From assembly GCA_030429105.1 (NCBI GenBank), contig JAUIDE010000020.1, positions 1 through 49,196 on the forward strand: a DNA stretch of 49,196 nucleotides. Reading direction: 5' to 3'. Within the stretch, counting starts at the first letter, position 1; each line of letters starts with the position of its first letter. Under the pieces are notes generated by a model that saw only the letters and a list, made by a program, of their open reading frames with translations, searched no databases and was not told the origin of the DNA. Shown one piece after another: positions 43,801-49,196 of the stretch. The position numbers and the translations under genes are program-made. Source of the stretch: Alphaproteobacteria bacterium. GTDB lineage: Bacteria > Pseudomonadota > Alphaproteobacteria > Rhodobacterales > Rhodobacteraceae.

Positions 43801-44427
43801 ATGGCCAAGGTCCTGACATTCGCGCAGCAAAAGGGCGGCGCCGGCAAGACGACGCTGCTCGCGCAGGTCGCGGTCGCGCTCATGCGCTCGCATCGCCCCG
43901 CGCTGATCGACCTCGACCCGCAGAGGACGCTGACCGGCTGGATGGACGAGCGCATCCGGCGGAACGGCGAGGCGGGGATGGACCTGACCGAATCGAGCGA
44001 ATGGCGCGTGGGCGCCGATATCTCCAAGGCGGCGCGGGACGCCGACCTGATCTTCATCGACTGCCCCGGCGTCGCCGATGTGATGCTGAACCGGGTCTTG
44101 CGGGAGACGGACCTCGTGATCGTCCCGGCGCAGCCTTCGGCGCCCGATGTCTGGGCGACGCGGGCGACGCTGCGGATGGCGGCCAAGCAGGGCGCGGATG
44201 CGCGGGTGGTGCTGAACCGCGTGCCGCCCCGCGGCTCCGTGATCGAGGAGATGGCGGCGCAGCTCGAAGCGGAGGGCGCGGACCTCTTGCCCGAGCGGAT
44301 CGGCAACCGCGTCGCCTTCGCCTCCGCCTTCGCGGCGGGCGCGGGGGTGACGGAGACGGCCAAGGGCTCCCGCGCGGCGGAGGAGATCGAGGCGCTGGCG
44401 GGGTCGATTCTCCGCCTCCTCGGCTGA
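43801..44427 (+). CDS. Orphan ParA-family ATPase
   Basis: The 208-residue protein has a deviant Walker A QKGGAGKTT at residues 10-18 with the signature Lys11, a Walker A' ALIDLDPQ region and Walker B LIFIDCPG. It is short, like ParF or the PpfA-type ParAs that position plasmids or protein clusters on the nucleoid. No parB is adjacent; the ParB-like gene of this window is 12 kb away. Its cargo is unknown. It is followed after 50 bases by rimO on the same strand. Confidence 0.85.
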   Translation: MAKVLTFAQQKGGAGKTTLLAQVAVALMRSHRPALIDLDPQRTLTGWMDERIRRNGEAGMDLTESSEWRVGADISKAARDADLIFIDCPGVADVMLNRVLRETDLVIVPAQPSAPDVWATRATLRMAAKQGADARVVLNRVPPRGSVIEEMAAQLEAEGADLLPERIGNRVAFASAFAAGAGVTETAKGSRAAEEIEALAGSILRLLG

Positions 44428-44477
44428 GCCTCGGGCTCGCTATGGCGCGCGGGCCGCGCCTTCGCTAGAAGGCCGGC

Positions 44478-45857
44478 ATGAGCCTCAACCCGCCCGACCT
44501 CCGCCCCGACCTCGCCCGCGCCGCGCTGAACGCGGAGGCGCGGCCAGGCCAGCCGCGGATCGGCATGGTCTCCCTCGGCTGCCCGAAGGCGCTGGTGGAT
44601 TCCGAGCGCATCCTGACCCGGCTGCGGGCTGAGGGCTACGCGCTTTCGCCCGATTACCGTGGCGCGGAGGCGGTGATCGTGAACACCTGCGGCTTTCTCG
44701 ACAGCGCGAAGGCGGAGAGCCTCGCCGCGATCGGGGAGGCGCTGGCGGAGAACGGGCGCGTGATCGTCACCGGCTGCCTCGGCGCGGACGAGGCGCTGAT
44801 CCGCGAGGCGCATCCCGCGGTGATGGCGGTGACGGGGCCGCAGCAATACGAGGCGGTGCTCGACGCCGTGCACGAGGCCGCGCCGCCGCGGCCCGACCCG
44901 TTCGTGGACCTCATCCCCGCGACAGGCGTGCGGCTGACGCCGCGGCACTACGCCTATCTCAAGATTTCCGAGGGCTGCGACCACAAGTGCCGCTTCTGCG
45001 TCATCCCGACCATGCGCGGCCCGCTCCGCTCCCGCCCCGCCTCCGCGGTGCTGCGGGAGGCGGAGAAGCTGGCCGAGGCGGGGGTGAAGGAGCTGTTGGT
45101 CATCAGCCAGGACACTTCCGCCTATGGCAAGGACATCGGCTATGCGGCGAGCGACTGGCGCGGGGCGGCGCGTGCGGCGGACATCGCGAGCCTTGCGGCC
45201 GCGCTCGGGGAGCTGGGCGTCTGGGTCCGGCTCCACTACATCTATCCCTATCCGCATGTGGACCGGCTGATCCCGCTGATGGCGGAGGGGCTTGTGCTCC
45301 CCTATCTCGACATCCCGTTCCAGCATTCCCACCCCGACGTGCTGAAGCGCATGGCGCGGCCCGCGGCCTCGGCGAAGACGCTGGACCGGATCGCGGCCTG
45401 GCGGCGGGACTGCCCCGAGCTGGCTCTCCGCTCCACCTTCATCGTGGGCTATCCGGGCGAGACGGAGGCGGAGTTCGCGCATCTGCTCGACTGGCTGAAG
45501 GAGGCGCGGCTCGACCGGGTGGGGTGCTTCAAATACGAGAACGTCGCCGGGGCGCGGGCCAATGCGCTGCCGGATCATGTTCCGGACGCGGTGAAGGAGG
45601 AGCGCTTCGCCCGCTTCATGGAGGCGGCGCAGGCGATCTCGGCCGAGAAGATGGCGGCGCGGGTGGGGACGCGGATCGAGGTTCTGGTGGACGAGGTGGA
45701 CGGCGAGGGCGCCGTCGCCCGCTCGAAGATGGACGCGCCGGAGATCGACGGGCAGGTCTTCATCGACAAGGGGTTCGAGGGGCTCGCGCCGGGCGACATC
45801 GTGACTGTCCAGGTCGAGGAGGCGGCGGAATACGATCTCTGGGCGCGGAGGCTCTGA
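44478..45857 (+). CDS. rimO: Ribosomal protein S12 methylthiotransferase RimO
   Basis: The 459-residue radical-SAM enzyme adds a methylthio group to Asp88 (E. coli numbering) of ribosomal protein S12. The N-terminal UPF0004 domain has three Cys (35, 71 and 100) for the second cluster. The radical-SAM cluster is C167-x3-C171-x2-C174 in [16 protein letters not shown]. The TRAM domain closes the protein ([20 protein letters not shown]). S12-type family marks are [11 protein letters not shown] and YIYPYPH. It is full length; the next gene starts two bases after the stop. Confidence 0.95.
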   Translation: MSLNPPDLRPDLARAALNAEARPGQPRIGMVSLGCPKALVDSERILTRLRAEGYALSPDYRGAEAVIVNTCGFLDSAKAESLAAIGEALAENGRVIVTGCLGADEALIREAHPAVMAVTGPQQYEAVLDAVHEAAPPRPDPFVDLIPATGVRLTPRHYAYLKISEGCDHKCRFCVIPTMRGPLRSRPASAVLREAEKLAEAGVKELLVISQDTSAYGKDIGYAASDWRGAARAADIASLAAALGELGVWVRLHYIYPYPHVDRLIPLMAEGLVLPYLDIPFQHSHPDVLKRMARPAASAKTLDRIAAWRRDCPELALRSTFIVGYPGETEAEFAHLLDWLKEARLDRVGCFKYENVAGARANALPDHVPDAVKEERFARFMEAAQAISAEKMAARVGTRIEVLVDEVDGEGAVARSKMDAPEIDGQVFIDKGFEGLAPGDIVTVQVEEAAEYDLWARRL

Positions 45858-45859
45858 CG

Positions 45860-46099
45860 ATGTTCACCATCGAGCATGAATTCGACGCGACGGTCGTGAC
45901 GCTGGTGGACGAGGGCGAGGCGCCGCTGAAGGAGGATGTGACCGTCAACATCTTCGACGATTGCGTGACGCTCGAACAATACGATTCCCGGCGGGACGAG
46001 GTGACGCGCATCACGCTCTCCTTCTCCCAGCTCCGGGACCTCGAGGCGGCGCTGGACCTGCCGGAAGGAAGCTATCGAATCAGGAAGGCCGCGCCATGA
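45860..46099 (+). CDS. Small conserved acidic protein, unknown function
   Basis: The 79-residue protein reads MFTIEHEFDATVVTLVDEG at the start and ends LPEGSYRIRKAAP. It is acidic and predicted mainly beta with one helix (LSFSQLRDLEAALDLP). It starts two bases after the rimO stop, and its stop overlaps the next start as ATGA, so it is in a rimO operon. I recognise it as a conserved hypothetical-type protein but know no function. A longer in-frame reading starting at 44987 is a shadow of rimO. Confidence 0.78.
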   Translation: MFTIEHEFDATVVTLVDEGEAPLKEDVTVNIFDDCVTLEQYDSRRDEVTRITLSFSQLRDLEAALDLPEGSYRIRKAAP

Positions 46100-46701
46100 A
46101 GATCGCCTGTCTGCACACGATGGAGAGCAACGCCGCGCTCTTCGACGCCGCCTGCCCGGAGGGCGCGACGCTGGTTCATGCCGTGCGGGAGGATTTCATC
46201 GCGCGCGCCGTGGCGGCGGGCGGCGCCTCGGAGGCGCTGCTGGAGGAGGCGGCGGAGGCGCTGCGGGCGCTGATGCGGGAGAGCGGGGCGGATGCGCTGC
46301 TCCTCACCTGCACCTCCATCGGGGGCGCCGCCGCGCGGGCCGGGGCGATCCGCGTGGACGAGGCGCTGGCGGCGGCGGCGGCGGAGGCGGCGGGGCCGGG
46401 CGGGCTGATCGACGTGCTGATCTCCCTCCCCTCCACCGAGGCGCCGACGCGGGAGATGTTCGAGCGCCATGCCAAGGCGGCGGGCGCGCGCATCCGGATC
46501 GTGCTCGTCGAGGGCGCGCTCGCGGCCTTCCAGGCGAAGGATTTCGGGCGCTACGCCGATCTCGTCGCGGCGGCGGCGGACCGGTCGGACGCGCCGGTGG
46601 TCGCGCTCGCGCAGGCGTCGATGGCGCCGGCGGCGGCGCGCGCGAAGCGGGCGGTGATGACGAGCCCGGCCGCCGCGCTCGCGGCCGTATCGCGGCGCTG
46701 A
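46096..46701 (+). CDS. Aspartate/glutamate (or hydantoin) racemase family protein
   Basis: The 201-residue product begins MKIACLHTMESNAALFDAAC. It has a catalytic-type Cys in LLTCTSIGGAAARAG near residue 76 and an Asp/Glu-racemase-like second half with VVALAQASMAPAAARA. In the two-Cys racemase families a second Cys usually sits near residue 180-190; here that stretch reads ALAQASM, so the pair may be incomplete. The substrate is unknown. It overlaps the small upstream gene by four bases. Confidence 0.72.
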   Translation: MKIACLHTMESNAALFDAACPEGATLVHAVREDFIARAVAAGGASEALLEEAAEALRALMRESGADALLLTCTSIGGAAARAGAIRVDEALAAAAAEAAGPGGLIDVLISLPSTEAPTREMFERHAKAAGARIRIVLVEGALAAFQAKDFGRYADLVAAAADRSDAPVVALAQASMAPAAARAKRAVMTSPAAALAAVSRR

Positions 46702-46767
46702 GGCTTTTCTTCGCGCGCATCTTCCTGTTATGCCTGCCTGACCGGTAAGGCGTCAGGGGGATGGACG

Positions 46768-48276
46768 ATGACGGTATGGGCGCGGCTTTCCGCGATGGCG
46801 GCGGTTCTTTTCGTCACCGCCTGCGCGCCCGAGCCGAAGGCGCCCAACCTCAACACGCTCTATGACTCCGCCGCGGCCTTCGAGACGCAGGACCGGCGGC
46901 CGGTCATCTCGATCCCCGGCACGCTTGGCTCCCGCCTCATCGACCGGGATTCGGGGATCGTGATCTGGGGCGGCGCCTCCGGGCTCTCTGTCGATCCCGA
47001 CGTGCCGGAGAATGCGCGGCGCATCGCGCTCCCCATCGGATCGGGGAGCGAATCGCTCCGCCTGCTGCGGGACGGGGTGAGGACGGACGGGGTGCTGCGC
47101 GTGGCGCGCGCCTCCGTCCTCGGCATTCCGCTGGAGCTCGACATCTATCGGGGCGTGATCTCCACCCTCATCGCGGGGGGCTTCGACTTCCGCGAGACGC
47201 GGGAGGAGGAGATCACGGAGCGGGACGTCAACCTCGATTCCTTCGAATTCCCCTATGACTGGCGGCGCGACATCGTCGAGGCGGCGCATGACCTCGACTA
47301 TTTCATCTCCCGCAAGACCAATCAGGTGATGGAGGAGCGGCGGCGCGTCTTCGGGCCCGATGCGGAGACGGTGAAGTTCGACCTCATCGCCCATTCGATG
47401 GGCGGGCTCGTGACGCGATACTACCTGATGTACGGGGACGCGGACCTGCCGGAGGACGGCTCCCTGCCGGAGGTGACCTGGGCGGGGGCGGAGCATGTCG
47501 GCCGCGTCGTCTTCATAGCGCCGCCGAACACGGGCTCCGTGCTCGCCTTCGAGAATCTCGTGAACGGCAAGACGCTGGGGCCGTTCCAGCCGACCTATGC
47601 GCCGGCGATCCTCGGCACGCATGTCTCGACCTATCAGCTCTTCCCGCGGGACAGGCACATGCGCGTCCGCATCGCGGGGAGCGAGGAGCCGGTGAGCATC
47701 TTCGACCTCGCCAACTGGGAGCGCTATGGCTGGGGCCTTCTGAACCCGGATCAGGACCCGCTCCTGCAGATTCTGATGCCGGAAGAGGCGACCGCGGAAG
47801 GGCGGCGCGAGCGCGCGAAGCGGCATCTGGGCAAGATCCTGAAGCGCGCCGAGCAGTTCCAGCGTGCGGTGGACCGGCCCGTGACGATTCCCGAGGATCT
47901 CGACCTCTATCTCGTCGTCGGCGGCGGGTTCGAGACGCCGGCGGAGGTGGAGTTCGACCCGGAGACCGGGCGCGTGGAGATCACCAAGCTGGAGGAAGGG
48001 GACGGCGTGGTGCTCCGCGCCTCCTCGCTCCTCGACGAGCGGCAGGACGGCAACTACACGCTCAGCCTCCGCTCCCCGCTCTCCTACCGCTCCGTCCTCC
48101 TTCTGCCGGAGGAGCATGTGGACATCACAAAGAGCCCGGTCTTCGGCGACAACCTGCTCTTCTGGCTGCTGGAGGCGCAGCGCTCCGGCGACCAGCTGGT
48201 GCGGCCGGGCCGGCTCTCCGTCGCCGGCGCCCCCTCCGAGGGGCGGGCGGCGACCTCGCCGCCGGCGGACAAGTAG
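46768..48276 (+). CDS. LCAT/PDAT-like lipase or acyltransferase lipoprotein
   Basis: The 502-residue precursor has a lipoprotein signal with lipobox FVTAC (Cys19). It continues with PVISIPGTLGSRLIDRDSG, the oxyanion-loop region of the LCAT alpha/beta-hydrolase family, and then FPYDWRRDI. The nucleophile Ser210 sits in LIAHSMGGLVTRYY. A late His in PEEHVDITKSP is the likely catalytic base. LCAT-type enzymes move acyl chains between phospholipids and other acceptors or hydrolyse them. The mature protein would be membrane-anchored in the periplasm. A Pro/Ala-rich tail closes it. The acceptor is unknown. Confidence 0.82.
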   Translation: MTVWARLSAMAAVLFVTACAPEPKAPNLNTLYDSAAAFETQDRRPVISIPGTLGSRLIDRDSGIVIWGGASGLSVDPDVPENARRIALPIGSGSESLRLLRDGVRTDGVLRVARASVLGIPLELDIYRGVISTLIAGGFDFRETREEEITERDVNLDSFEFPYDWRRDIVEAAHDLDYFISRKTNQVMEERRRVFGPDAETVKFDLIAHSMGGLVTRYYLMYGDADLPEDGSLPEVTWAGAEHVGRVVFIAPPNTGSVLAFENLVNGKTLGPFQPTYAPAILGTHVSTYQLFPRDRHMRVRIAGSEEPVSIFDLANWERYGWGLLNPDQDPLLQILMPEEATAEGRRERAKRHLGKILKRAEQFQRAVDRPVTIPEDLDLYLVVGGGFETPAEVEFDPETGRVEITKLEEGDGVVLRASSLLDERQDGNYTLSLRSPLSYRSVLLLPEEHVDITKSPVFGDNLLFWLLEAQRSGDQLVRPGRLSVAGAPSEGRAATSPPADK

Positions 48277-48348
48277 GCGCCCTTGCCATCCGGCGCGGAA
48301 TGAGGCAAAAGCCGCGCTTCCGATCACGAGCGCGAAGGAGCGTCGCCC

Positions 48349-48702
48349 ATGGCCCGCGTCACCGTCGAAGATTGCGTGGACAAGGTTCCGAACCGGTTCG
48401 AACTCGTCATGCTCGCCGCTCATCGCGCCCGCACCATCGCCACCGGCGCGCCGCTGACCATCGACCGGGACAACGACAAGAACCCGGTCGTCGCGCTCCG
48501 CGAGATCGCTAAGGAGACGATCCCGGTCGAGGATCTGAAGGAAATGGCGATCCAGGCGCTGCAGCGACAGATCGAGGTCGACGAGCCGGAAGAGGACCAG
48601 ATGTCCGCCCGGATGGGCGCGGATCGCGCGGACCAGCCGGTGGACGATGTTTCCGAAGAGCAGCTGCTCCGCGCGCTTCTGGCGGAGCAGAGCCAGGGCT
48701 GA
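48349..48702 (+). CDS. rpoZ: DNA-directed RNA polymerase omega subunit
   Basis: The 117-residue product begins [20 protein letters not shown] and has the [20 protein letters not shown] and VVALREIA segments of alphaproteobacterial omega. It helps assemble the beta' subunit and links to ppGpp. The ribosome binding site is GAAGGAG eight bases before the ATG. The stop directly abuts the convergent phospholipase frame (TGATCA). Confidence 0.95.
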   Translation: MARVTVEDCVDKVPNRFELVMLAAHRARTIATGAPLTIDRDNDKNPVVALREIAKETIPVEDLKEMAIQALQRQIEVDEPEEDQMSARMGADRADQPVDDVSEEQLLRALLAEQSQG

Positions 48703-49196
48703 TCAGCCGGCAGCCTCCCCGCTCTCCCTCTTCTTCTGCGAGAGCGGGCCGCGGCCCGAGAACATCTGGCGGATGTCGACGGTCGAACGATTCCCGATAT
48801 CGTCGTAGTGCCATTTCAGCCAGCTGGCGGCGGCCGTCCTCCCGATTTCGAACATGTGGCGGAGGAAGGCCCATTCCGAGTTAAGCTTCGATGAGGCGTC
48901 CAGCGCGCGCATCCGCTTGCGCGACTAGATGATGTGGAGGTTCATCTTCCTGTATTCCTCGGGGTCGAGTTTCCCGTCCTCCAGCAGGCGCGTCACGAAG
49001 TCGATCGAGCGGAGTTCGTGCAGGAGCGAGGAATTGAAGGTGATCTCGTTCACCCGGTTCTGGATCTCCGCCGCCGTTTTCGGCTCCCCCTCCCGCACGA
49101 TGGGGTTGATCTGCACAATCACGATGTCGGAGGCGGGGCTGTTGTAGAAGAAGGGATAGAGCGGCGGGTTGCCCATGTAGCCGCCATCCCAGTAAT
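48703..49196 (-). pseudogene. Patatin-like phospholipase (DUF3734), interrupted by an in-frame amber codon; continues beyond the window
   Basis: On the minus strand one frame runs from the window end to 48703 and matches the C-terminal DUF3734 part of patatin-like phospholipases. It has YWDGGYMGNPPLYPFFYN, VIVQINPIVREG, RVNEITFNSSLLHELRSIDF and, further on, ASSKLNSEWAFLRHMFEIGR and STVDIRQMF. A TAG at 48925-48927 breaks this frame after MNLHII. The sequence after it (SRKRMRALDA) continues in the same frame without a frameshift. The truncated product would lose about 74 C-terminal residues. This may be a pseudogene, a functional truncation, amber read-through or a sequencing error; the 5' part is outside the window. 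Confidence 0.75.

Noticed and set aside
30713-44427. Integrated plasmid suggested by ParB-like and ParA-like genes
   Set aside because: The genes are 12 kb apart and separated by core genes (lysS, carA). No replication initiator, transfer gene or integrase is present.

Overview
The window is about 49 kb of very GC-rich chromosomal DNA from an alphaproteobacterium, most likely a Rhodobacterales (Paracoccaceae/Roseobacter-type) organism. Pointers are a class I lysyl-tRNA synthetase, the minus-strand order rpsB-tsf-pyrH-frr-uppS-cdsA-dxr-rseP-bamA-ompH-fabZ, an AcuI-type reductase, a VPLPA-CTERM protein, DUF4864 and Lin0512 family proteins, and carA beside a GatB/YqeY gene. The assignment is from gene content only. 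I found no tRNA, rRNA, CRISPR array, insertion sequence, integrase or phage gene.

Layout. 1-0.3 kb: 3' end of a homoserine dehydrogenase gene, then a structured intergenic repeat. 0.5-7 kb: a BASS-type transporter, a small secreted protein, a partial ebo locus (eboF-like gene divergent from eboA-eboB), and a membrane-anchored TPR protein. 7-19.8 kb: a long minus-strand block for ribosome, nucleotide, isoprenoid, phospholipid and outer-membrane biogenesis, ending in yifB. The usual lpxD/lpxA/lpxB genes are missing from it. 19.8-28.4 kb: single genes for carbonic anhydrase, AcuI-like reductase, a VPLPA-CTERM protein, RsmD, peroxiredoxin, DUF4864, an outer-membrane-like protein, TrpG-TrpD and a divergent polysaccharide deacetylase.

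28.4-32.2 kb: maiA-like GST, a class IV aminotransferase and a sulfotransferase-like gene, all overlapping. They are followed by a strong dyad, an orphan ParB-like gene and a second copy of the structured repeat. 32.2-40.4 kb: terB-like gene, lysS (class I), a CHASE2 adenylate cyclase operon with two tandem Lin0512 genes, a DMT transporter, GatB/YqeY and carA. 40.5-44.4 kb: a membrane GT2 glycosyltransferase with an MshEN-like N-terminus, a noncoding gap carrying a row of stem-loops with a shared loop motif, a sulfotransferase-like gene and an orphan ParA. 44.5-49.2 kb: rimO, a small conserved protein, an Asp/Glu racemase-like gene, an LCAT-like lipoprotein, rpoZ, and a patatin-like phospholipase gene broken by an in-frame amber codon.

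Most likely to reward follow-up: the stem-loop element at 42426-42553 (three hairpins with different stems but the same GTTGTGGRG loop), the dispersed three-hairpin repeat at about 306-503 and 31963-32160 with covarying stems, the eboF-like protein lacking several canonical alkaline-phosphatase metal ligands, the cyclase/Lin0512 operon, and the aminotransferase/sulfotransferase pair.
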